Source: Theocolax elegans
Lineage: Eukaryota > Arthropoda > Insecta > Hymenoptera > Cerocephalidae
Reading direction: 5' to 3'
DNA length: 64,000 nucleotides
NCBI GenBank assembly: GCA_026168455.1
Contig: CM047427.1
Span: 60,589,249 to 60,653,248 of the forward strand
Shown: in pieces, positions 1-11,639 of the stretch
How positions within the stretch are numbered: position 1 is the first letter of the stretch
Layout of the letters: each line of letters opens with the position of its first letter
Made by a program: the position numbers and the translations under genes
Notes under the pieces: generated by a model
The model's input: only the letters and a program-made list of their open reading frames with translations
The model's database searches: none
Told to the model about the DNA's origin: nothing

Positions 1-485
1 GAACGTTTTATTCAGCGACAACGTTCTCGACTAATTGTTATTGATGAATGCAATGTAATCAATTAATATGAAAAATTAATTATAAAATTATTTAGCATAA
101 GGGAATTCCGCGACAGTACTTAATTTTATAGAATACTGTGTGTCACGGTGACCATTAAGGATCGTCCAGGGATGCATGCAGATCTCTGCGATTTGACAGA
201 GAAATGTAACGAAAAGCTATTCACGGACCCAACTTAGCCCCTTGGAAACATAGCTAATTTATTATTATTTAGCTTTTTTCTGTAAAGAAGACAAGTGTCC
301 GTTTAAGTCTTTGGCACGTAACTTAAAGTTAAACTTCACTTAGATGACTATTAGGCTAATCACAAGACAAGAAATCATTAAATATGCTCTTATCAACCTT
401 CTAGTAAAACGAATAAAAAATCACCTTACATTGTAACATGAGTTATTAAGGTGAAGAGATTCAGTTGTAAAATATTCTCTGAAGA
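1..485. other. AT-rich intergenic sequence
   Basis: I see no convincing coding sequence, RNA gene or repeat here. Short open frames on either strand have no protein-like composition. Confidence 0.5.
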
Positions 486-608
486 TCAGTCATCAAGCTT
501 AGCTCCATCAATCACCATTCTCATCATATTTAAAGAACGAATTTCGCCTAATGGTTTTAATATTTTCAATATTTTTGGTATGAAGAGATGCCTTCGTTTA
601 TCAATAAT
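486..608 (-). CDS. possible terminal exon, unidentified protein
   Basis: On the minus strand a 41-codon frame runs from directly behind an ATATAG acceptor-like site (608/609) to a TGA at 486-488. The peptide starts IIDKRRHLF, continues with LKPLGEIRSLNMMRM and ends with DGAKLDD. Its balanced, charged composition is unlike the surrounding AT-rich noise. The exact fit between acceptor and stop is what suggests a last exon. I do not recognise the protein, and I could not find a partner exon in the next 1.6 kb, so it may be a relic or chance. Confidence 0.25.
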   Translation of the reverse strand: MIDKRRHLFIPKILKILKPLGEIRSLNMMRMVIDGAKLDD

Positions 609-2200
609 CTATATGTATGTGCAGACTTTTAAAATGAAATATTATTGTGTTTTCGAGAAAAGTATTACCAAAAATATCAAGAGTGAACCTTAGCAGAGTG
701 CAAAGACTTGACATTTTTGATAGGGGATTTTTCGAAAACGCAATAATATTTTAGTTTTAAATGTAACCTACAGTTCACAATACCTCTTCTTATTTTTTCA
801 CAACCTATTTTATGTTTTATTAATTAATCAACAAAAATTGATTAGTATTACTATTCATTTTCAAATTATTACGAAAAAAATCATGGTGGTAGAACATAAT
901 AGTGGCTATATGCTGTAGAAATTTCAAGCCATTCTATCGACTAGTTTTAGATACAAAAATAATAATCGAAAAATTGAGTTTTCTATTTTAAACGTTTTTG
1001 GACATAAAAATCTATCAATCCATTTACAATTTTAAGAAAAGGTAGTTTTTATGATAATAATGATATGTATATTTTTTTTAGCTACAAAGACTTATTATAA
1101 GCAAAGTAAGTGAGAATTATATTTATTAACGAAATGTTTTATTGTTCACATTTTTAAAACTAATCAGTAAAACTGATTTATAAATATCGTGGTAATAGAA
1201 AATATTCGGGATTATATTTTGTCATCAAGTGTTTCTAGAAAAAATATAATATAAAATAGTTGTTTTGAAAATTGTATTTCATGACAAAACATGTATGTAT
1301 TACATAATTGGAGTGATTATTCATATTGAGGATTTACGTGTATTCAGTCTATCGAAACATCTATTTAACTGCCACGATAATATTTCTACAAAGATATTTG
1401 TTTACTGTCGAAATTTTGATTCCAATGTTCACTTTGTTGAAACACATTTTTATATACGTAATCCTTTAATTGGTGAATAATATTTGTACAAATATATTTT
1501 TTTTAATATTTTTAATCAATGATCTACTAAAAATCTAAATATATAAATCTACGAAAAATAAAATATGATTAGGTCACAAGCACGATGCATAGCCTGCACT
1601 GAAATTTTTGGTGAACGATCAATGTCGCCGAGGATGATGAGTTCTCGTTTTATAAAAGTGAACGGAGTCACAAGCGTATGATGGTGACAGGAGACTATAA
1701 TATGTTACGAACAAAAGTTTCTCCGTGAAGCTGATTGTTTTTAAAATTTATTTTGGCATAATTATTTATTTCGAATTGTATTTTTTTGCAGTTTGAAGGC
1801 TAAGCTCCCACCTTGCTTGCTTGCGTTAGACGAGTATAATAGCTGCAATACAGCTTTAACCAATTCTTACAAAAATGTGTAAATGTGATAGACTTAAATT
1901 TTAACGATAGTTACCAGAAACTATAACGATTCAATAAATTACAAGAAATATATAACATACAAATACCAATAGTGACTTTCCAATATTAACAAACCACACA
2001 AGGTCCAAAGAAATATGCATAAGTAAGAAAAGTAGATGATATAGAAGACTCGGACAAAATATTAGTTGTTCCATATCTAATTTTAGTAGACAAAACAAGT
2101 TATTATCAGTTATATATTTTAGGAAACCTCAGTACGAGTGTCATAAATGAGACATCAAAGCTCTCTCTGGAGAAGGAAACTCTTAAAAAGTGTAATATTA
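609..2200. other. AT-rich sequence without a recognisable gene
   Basis: No supported gene. A TATAAAAG string near 1652-1659 inside a slightly GC-richer patch (about 1600-1720) resembles a core promoter, but no coding exon follows within reach. Confidence 0.4.
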
Positions 2201-2374
2201 TACTATTTCAATAGATTAGAGGACTGCGATGGCTCGGTCGGTTAGGGCGTTGAGCTCGTAATCTAGAGGACCTAGGTTCGATTCCTAGCCCAAGCCGATT
2301 GATACAAGCACCACTCGGGAAATAAGAGCACAAATAGAGCGATATTAAATAAAATAAAAAAAATACTATTTTCA
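2201..2374 (+). mobile_element. tRNA-derived SINE, copy 1 (internally deleted)
   Basis: A tRNA-like head beginning near 2219 has an A-box-like TGGCTCGGTCGG and a B-box GGTTCGATTCC. It is followed by a tRNA-unrelated body containing CGATTGATACAAGCA and an A-rich 3' tail. The body is shorter than in the second copy at 12.8 kb, which shares head, junction and tail. The insert is flanked by near-identical repeats: TACTATTTCA at 2201-2210 and TACTATTTTCA at 2364-2374. These fit target-site duplications from LINE-assisted insertion. There is no sign of a functional tRNA, because the anticodon stem is mispaired. Confidence 0.8.
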
Positions 2375-2490
2375 TACATAAATGTAAAATGGAGTTACTC
2401 ACAATTGACGGAACATAGACATTGGAACAGCAAAGTAAGAGATATTATACCCGCAATTAGATTATCTTAAAAAACGAGATAGGTAGCAAA

Positions 2491-2524
2491 AGAGAGAAAG
2501 AGAGACAGCGAGAGAGAGAGAGAG
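2491..2524. repeat. GA microsatellite at LINE 1 tail
   Basis: Imperfect (GA)n ending exactly where the ATTG tail of the first LINE starts. The same junction recurs at 3552-3569 and 8610-8630. Confidence 0.85.
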
Positions 2525-3551
2525 ATTGATTGATTGATTGATATATATTTATTAGGCTACGGGGGCCAGCCCCCAAAGTAGCACACAATAACAGAATACA
2601 AAATGCATAAATTAAAACATACATAATAGGCGCAAATAATTTCGGCATAACGCAGCCAGTGAACGCTAGCATAAAATTTCACTGTGATAATAATAGTAAT
2701 GTAGGCGAAAATATTTACAAGGATATAGATGTATCACGTGGGTACAAGAACTTAAAAGTAGTTGGCATTAACGCAGAATAAAAACAAAAACAGTTACAGT
2801 TACACTTAGTACAATTAGTAGTGATAACGCAGCATATATTTAGTCTATCTCCGAGCCATCATACCTTAACGCTTAGTTACTTAGGTACTCATATAGTAAA
2901 GTACGCAGAGTGCAGAAGCCTAATCGGAAGTAAGGACTATGCGTGTGCGACCGACCACGGCGGAATTTCAGACAAAATGATACCCTCTTCCTCCACGCGT
3001 CGGGCCCATGTCTGTCGGTCGAGCACAGCGAGATGCTCTCGCAGGCGTCGCTGAAATGAGTGAAGATGGACGGGATCAAAGGTCAGGTCGAAAAAGCTAT
3101 TGAGCAGTTTGGAGGCAGTAATGGTGAATGACTGGTTTAGCGCTTCCGTCCGGGGCGGATGATAGGTGAGAAGTCTACGCTGAAGGCGGGAAGAGACTCG
3201 TGCACCCGGATGAGAGTCAGTTAACATGAAACTATTACATAGGTATGACGGAGATGTTGTTGAGATGATTTTAAAGGCCAGTGAGCCAACGAGATACAGT
3301 CTCCTACATCCGGCCGACAGCCAACCCATTTCCAGGCGGTAAGGCGTGACATGCGCCCGTCTAGGAATATTTCCCCAGACAAAGCGCACACACGCATTAA
3401 TGAGCCTCTGCAATTTTAGTTCCCGCGTACGATCAACATCGTTGTAGACCGCACACGCATAGTCCAAATGGGGCCAGATAAGACTCTCAACCAACGCCTT
3501 TTTGGACTCTCTAGATAAGGCCCGCCTATAGAACCTAAGCGTGTGCAGCAC
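2524..3551 (-). mobile_element. 5'-truncated non-LTR retrotransposon (LINE 1)
   Basis: Minus-strand element. Its 3' tail is the ATTG/CAAT repeat at 2524-2541, followed inward by an AATAAA-like stretch and a short GC-rich hairpin (GGGGGCCAGCCCCC). The coding remnant at 2937-3551 is the C-terminal part of a reverse-transcriptase ORF: the thumb region with PHLDYACAVYNDVD and LKLQRLINACVRFVWG, then the PPRTEALNQSF block. It is related to, but clearly diverged from, the LINEs at 3.6-11.5 kb. The truncation point at 3551 abuts another GA run, so GA repeat lies on both sides. Confidence 0.85.
2937..3551 (-). pseudogene. reverse transcriptase C-terminal fragment of LINE 1
   Basis: A 204-codon open frame lacking endonuclease, the RT fingers/palm and the catalytic FADD box. 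What remains aligns by eye with the final 200 residues of the LINE 2 ORF2: the same order of the FDYA/LDYA motif, the KLQRL..C.RFV motif, the YR..LGWL motif and the PPRTE block. It cannot encode an active enzyme. The frame is intact and CpG-rich compared with its surroundings, which suggests a fairly young insertion. Confidence 0.85.
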
Positions 3552-3569
3552 GAGAGAGAGAGAGAGAGA
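3552..3569. repeat. GA microsatellite between LINE 1 and LINE 2
   Basis: A (GA)n run bounded on one side by the 5' truncation of LINE 1 and on the other by the ATTG tail of LINE 2. Confidence 0.9.
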
Positions 3570-3835
3570 TTGATTGATTGATTGAAAGTTTATTAAGCCT
3601 TGGGGTACAACCCTATCTGGCTCATATTAAAAATAAGGTGATACAAATAAACTTATAACTAAATATATAATACATAATCGAGTGTAAATGATAAATATAA
3701 CTTAAAAATATAAAAACAATAATTAAATATAAAAAACTGAGCAAGTATTGAAAATCGTTTGTTCATTTACGAATCAGCACTGTGCATTCGATGAAAACCA
3801 AGACTAGCGACAAGCAAGATAGTGTTAGAGAAGAA

Positions 3836-6800
3836 TCAGGTAGAGAAGGGCACAAGTCCTTCATTGATCACTCGTATCTCCCATTCGTTAGCCTCCTTAC
3901 AAGCAAGATCCAGAAAAAATTGTTTTTTGACAACAGGAATATCTTTAGGGTCAAAAGTAATTCCGTTTAGAGTGTTTATAAGCTCTGATACAGAAAGTAT
4001 AAACGATTTATTTAAGAATTCCGTTCTCGGGGGCTTGTATAAAAGAACTTGAGGCAATAGGCGAGCAGATTGTCTAACTACAAGATCTCTATTTGCGATG
4101 ACAAATCTCTCTGAGAGGTATAGAGGATTGTTAAATGATATAATCTTTAACCCTAAGATCGCGCTCTAGAATTCTCTTCTACGTTCGACTGACAGCCACC
4201 CTAGTTTAATTCTATAGGGAAAAACATGCTCGGTTCTACCAATGCGACCAAAAACAAAGCGAGTGCATGTATTTTGTAAGCGTTGAAGTTTAATGTTTAA
4301 AGTTTTATCGAGATTAAGGTACACTGCGCAAGCATAGTCGAAGTGTGGGAAGATAAGGGATTGAACGAGGAGTTTACGAGTATCAAAGGCGAGGGCATGT
4401 TTATGATGGCGCAGAGAGTGAAGAAGTCCATGGACCTTTTGCGAGATGCTTCTTATCTGACGATCCCAATCAAGGGTTGAAGAAATCCAGATGCCCAAAC
4501 TTTTAATCACAGAGACAAATTCTATGTCAGAGCCAAAAATGTTGATGTTGGGGATGGAGTCAAAGTGAAGTGACGACACATATGGCCTAGTCCCAAGGAT
4601 GATAGCCTTTGTTTTATTTGTGTTGAGTTGTAAGCCGTTTAATTGAGACCATTGAGCCAGAGCTTCAGCATCACTCGTTATTGAGGCAATACCATCAGGT
4701 AGGTCAGAGGGTGGACAGTTAAGATAGATTTGGGTGTCATCGGCAAAGATCATGCTTTTGGTGTGTTTGAGCACTAAAGGAAGGTCGTTGATGAAGATGG
4801 AAAAGAGCAATGGGCCCAAAACACTGCCTTGAGGGACACCAGTTGTAGAGTTTAACCAAGAAGAACAGTTTCCTCTGTCATCGACAACAGCTTGAGATCT
4901 TCCTTCAAGATAGTAAAAAAACCACTTAAGAACTGTATCTGAACAACCTACGTTCCTCAACTTACGAAGAAGAATATCATGGGGGATCACATCAAAGGCC
5001 TTAGAGAAATCGAATAGTATGAGAATAGTGAGCATGCGCTTATCTGCAGCCTCACGGACATCCTCTAACACTCCAAGTAGGGCAGTCTGTGTACTGTGGC
5101 CTTTTCGAAAACCCGATTGCCGGCAAAATAAAATATTATTATCTTCGAGGTGACGTATGAGCTGATTTGCAACAACTTTTTCAAGAATTTTGGAAAATTC
5201 AGGTAATAAAGCAATCGGCCTTGTATCAGCAGGAGATACAGGATTTTTAATTTTTGCTAAGGGTCTCAGGATCGCCTGTTTCCACCTAGTCGGAAAAACA
5301 CCGTCACTTAAAGATTTATTAATGATCTGAACTAAAATTGGGAGAATTTCGGGCAAAAGAAGTTTAATCATAGCTCTAGAAATATTATCTACTCCTGCTG
5401 ATTTCGAGTTGGAATCTCTAAACATGCTACCCACCTCTCTTATAGATATCGAATGTAATTCACAAATTGAGGTTAAATTTGCATTCAGAGGTAGGTTTAG
5501 AGTGTTAATTAATGAGGTGTCGCTTAGTGGTGGAGCAACCGAGGCAATGGACGAATAAAACGAATTGAGATCATCGAGAGGAAAGAGTGAAGCAGGAGAT
5601 GGCAGCGAATACTGGGAAAGGCCAAGACTCCTCAGAACTCGCCACCTGGCCTGCACACTTCCTGCTGACTCTATTCTTTCCTCTATAAATTTATTTTTGG
5701 AGATGCTGATCTTATTAGAAACTAGGTTCCTTAAAAGTCGAAATTTAGATATTGCGTTAGGGTGAGTCGTAAGTCTAGCTACCTTATACGCCTTGTCTCT
5801 TTGGTGCATTAGTTGTCTAATTTCAGTGGAAACCCAGCGCCTGGCTTTAGCCGGAAAGGGTTTAGTACATTTGGGAGAGTGCTTATCGTATGAAGCAATC
5901 AGGGCATTTTCTAACTGAATTACTTGATCGTCGAGATTAGTGAAAAGTGAAGGAGCATTTGATGAAATTGTTAATGTTAATGGGTCGACTGTGGGTTTTG
6001 CTTCGAAAAACTCTAAAAATTGAGAGAATGATTGTTTTAGGTTTTGTAATGATATTGAGCGCAGATTTCTAAAAGAAGATAGCGTCAAAGGCAATTTAGG
6101 TTTAGACAGATTAAGGGTTAATTCGATGCGGTCGTGGCCGGCTATAAAAGGAGCTGGTGATTTATTATAACCCTTTATAATATCTACGCTATTAATAATA
6201 AAAAGATCGATCCAGGTGTGTGCCATTCTATCCCGCAATAAAGCATGATGAGTAGGTTCCGAAGGAACTAATGAAAGAACAGACGACTCAATAGCATCAG
6301 ATAAAAATTTTGAGGCAGAGTTAGTAATTTGCATATTAATATTAAAGTCACCAGTAATTACTACAAAATCAAATTGATGTTGGAATTGAGCAATATGGTC
6401 GAAGAAATCTATAGGGAAGGCAGCATGGGGGCGACGGTAGATTACTGCAAAGAGGAGTTTGACATTTCCAATTCGAATATCAGTTATAAGATATTCTGGT
6501 GTATTAGAAAAATTTGGATCAGAGTTATAAATAATATTGGTCGGAAATGCTTTTTTTACATACACTCCGACGCCGCCACCCTCTTTTCCAATTCTATCTA
6601 ATCTAAAAAAAGTTATATCCTTCGATGCCAATGAGGGAATCATTGTCACATTCCGAAAGAAACGTTTCAGTCACTGCTACAATATCGAACTGTTTATCAT
6701 GGCAACAGACTTCAAGTTCATTAAAATGTGATTTGAGTCTATTTACGTTTATATGAGCTATTCTAAAATTATCTGCTAGGTTAAAACTATTGGATTTTGG

Positions 6801-6842
6801 ATTAGAGTTTTTATAACTTGAATACAGTCGACCCGGATTTTC
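3836..6842 (-). pseudogene. LINE 2 ORF2: endonuclease-reverse transcriptase (frameshift plus one stop)
   Basis: This is the enzyme that would nick target DNA and copy the element RNA into the nick. The endonuclease half shows FRIAHINVNRLKSHF, VAVTETFLSE, GDFNINM and a late GHDRIELTL motif. The RT half shows FSKAFDVIPHD, GVPQGSVLGPLLFSIFINDL and the catalytic FADD of FADDTQIY. There is no RNase H. The first about 79 codons (6842-6605) are in a different frame from the rest, with the change at a run of seven T on the coding strand (6604-6610). A TAG at 4166-4168 interrupts the C-terminus; the third LINE has a leucine there. In total about 1,000 codons. The N-terminal frame has no ATG; see findings. 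Confidence 0.85.
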
Positions 6843-8066
6843 TCATGCTGAATTGCCGGATTTTCGAAGTTCAGGGAGCTTATTTAAGTCAGCTTCACTC
6901 TCAATGATGTATTCCTGAGAATCTTTATGCAGTCTTACTATAATTTGGAGAGCTCGGACAAATATCTGTGCATACCCTTTAGATTTGGCAGTCGCTCTGG
7001 TCTTGCGAAGTAGGAGATATATATCCTTTGGCCAAATAGGAGTAATATATATTTTCCCATCTCCACCACAGTTAAATACGGCACTAGATGTAAGACTACG
7101 AAAAACTGTAGCTCTTTCGATGAAAGTATCTCTCGAATTCGGAGCGACAAATTTAATTACCAGAGAATAATACGGACTCCCTTTATGGTTATTCAAGACA
7201 CCGTCCATGGAAGCGGCCGAGGTAGTAGCCGAGTTTGAAGATGAGGCAGATTGAGAGGTGCTGGAAGCCTCTGAAACCAAAGAGGATCCTTGTTTCGGTT
7301 TCCAAATACGCGCCTGCAAAATTTGATTTATTAGAGAAGGAAAATTGATCACACGGAAAATATCTTGGATAGCAACGCCAGTCTCAACATTAGACGGAAT
7401 ACCACTGATTTTTACCTCACAAGAATCTGTATACTTTTTACCGTTTACCGGGATTGCCGAGATGCTAGTGATAGTTTCTTGAATAGTATTTAAGTCCCTA
7501 CGTAGCTCACCAATTTCATGAGTGTATAATCGTGATTGATCATAAAGACCTTCTAGTGCCGATACTCTTTCAGACAATGATGTTATTGATTGTTCGTTTC
7601 TCGCTTGAGCAGATCGAAACTCCATTAAATAATCGTTTCATATAGTGCTAAATCAGGAGGGTACTGAAGAATCAGAGGAGGTATTTGTAGATTGAACCGA
7701 TCCTCCACCTGAAGGGGCGCCGGGCATCACAATTTCAGATTTAGATTTAGTTTGGCGAGTGCTACGAATTCGACTATACGTGCGGGTGATCGGATGAAGA
7801 AGAGGAGAGGCCTGTCTCTTGGCTGATGGAAGATTGGCAACCGGAGTATTAGTATGTTGATGGTGCGGAGGGCTCTCTAAAACCGACTTGATAGTGTCAT
7901 TTAAGTCGACGTCGGCGCTTGAATAAATTTGACAAGTTGCACAGACCCTGTCCGAATTTGCACAGTGCTGGTGAACACTAGAATGACATAAAGTACAATT
8001 AATGTGTGAATCACTACACGCTTTGTTACAATTTTGACAGTAGATAGTATTCATGCTCATAAACAA
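6843..8066 (-). pseudogene. LINE 2 ORF1: PHD-like zinc finger plus coiled coil (two TGA stops)
   Basis: The RNA-binding/chaperone ORF of the LINE. The N-terminal piece (8066-7653, 137 codons) carries a C4HC3-like pattern beginning YCQNCNKACSD, followed by a CTLCHSSVHQHC core and RVCATC. The second piece (7625-6843, 260 codons) opens with a heptad-like coiled coil (SLSERVSALEG) and a globular C-terminus. Both pieces are in the same frame and separated only by two TGA codons (about 7629-7652). I therefore read them as one ORF1 of about 407 codons damaged by two point mutations, plausibly CGA to TGA. PHD-finger ORF1 proteins are known in CR1-group LINEs. Confidence 0.75.
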
Positions 8067-8609
8067 AAAATAAAAGCATATAAAAGATTATTAATGAACT
8101 ATCTACATACTATCACTTAAAATAAGATAACACAGACTTTAAACTAATAATTAGGCTTTAAAGTAAAAAAAAAAAAAAATGTAATAAAGATATAAATGAA
8201 AACACAGGTTTTTCAGCCACTCTTGTTGACATGTGATACGACGTCGAAAAGTAAACAACTGCGAAGATAGTTTGTGGATGTAGAGGAGGGGAGGCGCAGC
8301 GCCGCTACCGTCCGGTGTAGTAAGCTGATGATGATCGAGGCGTAAGAGATGGTACCAACCTCAAATAACCAAATGAAACTAGCTGCTACTAATCCCTCTA
8401 CACATTCCAGAAGATAACTTCAATATCCACTCAAAAATAAAACGTGATTCCAATGCAAACCCAGCATCCAGGACATTAGAATATTATCCTAGGTAGGCTT
8501 GCAAAAGGTCGCATGCAAGAAACTGCAACAAAAAAGCCCGAAGGCAAAAAGCGGCAGCAATAGTACAACAATATACGCGAGCTCACAAGAAGGCACCAGT
8601 TTATACTCA

Positions 8610-8630
8610 CAGAGAGAGAGAGAGAGAGAG
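8610..8630. repeat. GA microsatellite between LINE 2 and LINE 3
   Basis: A (GA)n run separating the 5' end of LINE 2 from the ATTG tail of LINE 3. Confidence 0.9.
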
Positions 8631-11555
8631 ATTGATTGATTGATTGATTGATTGATCTTTATTAGGCTTTGGGGTATAACCCTATCTGGCTCTTATTGAA
8701 ATACAAAGAATAGTTAAGATACTTATTACTAAAAATACAAGAAAATATTAAGAATTACTTATACATATAAAGTGAAATATAAGAGAGTGTACAAATAATG
8801 TAATTTAATAAAGTAACTAGCAACTTAATCAATTTCTATAACACTAAGCAATACTAATTGTGATTAAGTAAAAATAAGATAAAATAAAATAAAATAAAAT
8901 AAAATAATATAAACTAAACTAAACAGGTGAGTAAAACTAAAGTCAGTTGTAGCGTGTAGAATAATATAATAGCGTGTATAATATAATATAAAGAAGCTTT
9001 ACGTTTGAAAATAGGACGGTATAAGCCCCTCATTTACCACCCGAACCTCCCAATCATTAACATCTTTACGAGTCAAGTCGAGGAAAAGCTGACACTTTAT
9101 ATGGTGGATGTTCATAGGGTCAAAAGTAGGACTTTGTAATACATTTATAAGCTTCGACACGGAAATTGTAAAGCCTTTGTTGAGAAATTCGGTTCTCGGG
9201 GGATTGAATAAAAGAGTTTGCGAACATAATCGAGCAAATTGCCTAACAATGATATTTCTATTCGCAATAACAAACCTCTCAGAAAGATAGAGGGGGTTTT
9301 GAATTAGATAATTTTTAAGCCCAGCATGGTGCAGAGAAATTCGCGTCTTCTTTCGACCGAGAGCCATCCCAGTTTGATTCTATATGGCGTAACATGGTCA
9401 GTCCTACCAATGCATCCGAAAACGAAACGAACACAAGCATTTTGCAGACGTTGAAGTTTGATATTTTGAATATGCTCCAAATCGAGAAACAATGCACAAG
9501 CATAGTCAAAATGTGGAAAAATAAAGGTTTGTATGAGGAGCTTGCGAGTTTCGAATGTAAGGGCATGTTTATGATGACGCAGGGAGTGGAGGAGACCATG
9601 AACCTTTTCGGATATACTTCTCGTATGTCGGTCCCAGTCAAGTGTCGAGGATATCCAGACACCTAGACTTCTGACCTCTAAAATAAAATCAATTTTCGAT
9701 CCAGCAATAGTAATGTTTGGGATTGAATCAAAGTCCAGTGCTGATATGTACGGCCTAGTACCTAAGATGATTTCCTTTGTTTTTCGTGTGTTGAGATTTA
9801 GGCCGCTTGATTTGGCCCATTGAGTCAGGGCCTCCGCATCTCTAGTTATAAGGTCGATACCGTTAGTTAAGTCTATGGGGCGATAGTAGAGGTAAATCTA
9901 GGTATCATGAGCAAAGATCATACTTTTAGTATGTTTAAGCACTAAGGGAAGGTCGTTGATGAAGACGGAAAAAAGTAACGGTCCCAAAATACTACCCTGG
10001 GGAACACCTGCTGTAGAATTCAACCAAAAAAAAATGTTGCCAACATCGAAAACAGCCTGAGACCTACCAGTGAAGTAATTCAAAAACCATCTGATAACCG
10101 TATTCGAGCAGCCTATTTTTCTTTGCTTACTAAGTAAAATATCATGGGGTATCATATCAAAGGCTTTGGAAAAATCAAAAAAGATGAGTATGGTAACGAT
10201 ACGCTTATCAGCAGCCTCACGGATGTCCTCGAGCACTCCGAGAAGGGTGTGTGTGCTATGCCCTTTGCAAAAACCCGATTGTCGGCAAAATAAAATATTG
10301 TTATCCTCAATATGACGAATGAGTTGTGTTGCTACAATTTTCTCCAGAATTTTGGAGAATTCGGGTAGTAAAGCGATTGGGCGTGTATCAGCTGATGATT
10401 GCGGATTTTTTATTTTTGCTAGAGGTCTCAAGATTGCCTGTTTCCATCTACGTGGGAAAGTGCCATCAGTGAGCGATTGATTGTAAATCTGCACTAAAAT
10501 CGGAAGAAGCTCAGGTAGGAGAAGTTTCATCATAGCCCTAGAGATGTTGTCTACTCCAACTGATTTTGAATTTGAGTCTTTAAATAAGCTACCCACCTCT
10601 TTTACTGAAGTGCATTGAAATTCAAAAATTGGAATATAGTTACTATCTAGAGGTAAGTTAAGAGTATGTACTACTGAAGAGTAAGATAGAGGTGGAACAG
10701 CTGAGAAGATAGATGCTTAATAAGAATTAAGGCTATTAAGAGAAAAAAGGGTGGTATAGGTGATGGTAGAGGATTTTGAGAGAGACCAAGGCCTCTTAAA
10801 ACTCTCCATCTTACTTGACACTTCCAGCTGATTCGATTCTCTCTTCAATAAAACTATTTTTTACAGTATTTATGTTATTGCTAACTAAGTTTTTCAAATT
10901 ACGAAATTTGGAAATCGCCTCTGGGTCATTTGATAACCTAGCAATTTTATAGGCTTTATCCCTTTGAAACATTAACTGTCTAAGTACCTTGGAAACCCAG
11001 GGCCTAGCCTTGGCAGGAATAGATCTAGAAATTATGGGAGCGTGTTTATCATAAGAAGCGATCATCGCATCTTCAAGACGAAGTACTTGGTCGTTTAAGT
11101 CGTTTAAGCTGTTTGTGACTGAAGGATCATATGGAGAGTCTCATTTCGATTTCGAGTCGACTGCATTTCGAAATTTATAATTATCTAACAAATCAGTATA
11201 AGATTTCTATAAGTGGATAGTGTTTGAGGCTGATCCGGTTTAGTTAAGTCGAGGGTTAACTCTATACAGTCATGACCGGCAATGAAAGGCGCTTTCGATT
11301 TACTGTAGTTTTTCAGGATATTCCAATCATTGGTAAATAAATTGATAAAAAGGTCAATCCAAGTGTGTGCCATTCTATCATGCCACATAGCATGGTGTGT
11401 GGGTTCCGAGGGAACTAAAAAGAAAGCAGATGACTCAATAGCCGAGACTAAAAATTTGGATGCCGAGTTAGAGATCATCATGTTAATATTGAAATCCCCG
11501 GTTATAACAACAAAATCGAATTTGTGCTGAAATACTGCAATTTGATTAAAAAATG
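8630..11555 (-). mobile_element. degenerate 5'-truncated LINE of the LINE 2 family (LINE 3)
   Basis: Minus-strand copy with the longest ATTG tail (8630-8655) and a 3' UTR matching that of LINE 2 around the TTGGGGTATAACCC block. It contains an AAAAT-type short tandem repeat at about 8878-8905. Coding remnants follow LINE 2 ORF2 in order from the C-terminus (8999-9492) through RT (9898-10596) to the endonuclease (11185-11481). Homology stops near 11555 inside the endonuclease, so the 5' half is missing. Confidence 0.85.
8999..11540 (-). pseudogene. LINE 3 endonuclease/RT remnant
   Basis: Frames at 8999-9367, 9304-9492, 9898-10596, 10811-11065 and 11185-11481 match consecutive parts of the LINE 2 ORF2, with multiple frameshifts between them. 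The catalytic box is mutated to FAHDT in place of FADDT (near 9898-9915), so even a repaired frame would lack one catalytic aspartate. The conserved GVPQGSILGPLLFSVFINDL block is still readable. Confidence 0.85.
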
Positions 11556-11639
11556 CTAAATACCTGGAAATAATTCTAACCCAAGATCTGTCTTGGATCT
11601 AGTAGGTTAAAATAATATCTAGGAAGGTATGTGGGACTT

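Larger units (their letters stand above)
3568..8609 (-). mobile_element. near full-length CR1/Jockey-type LINE (LINE 2)
   Basis: About 5 kb on the minus strand: 5' UTR (8609-8067), ORF1 with a PHD-like zinc finger (8066-6843), ORF2 with endonuclease and reverse transcriptase (6842-3836), 3' UTR and ATTG tail (3584-3568). GA microsatellite lies at both ends. An APE-type endonuclease followed by an RT without RNase H, a PHD-finger ORF1 and a short tandem-repeat tail are typical of the CR1/Jockey group; exact clade assignment needs a tree. Only a handful of stops and one frame change break the coding regions, so it is recent but probably inactive. Confidence 0.85.

Noticed and set aside
2219..2330. 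Functional tRNA gene at the SINE heads (also 12783-12860)
   Set aside because: The 3' acceptor strand runs into a shared non-tRNA body and A-rich tail with target duplications, so these are retroposons.
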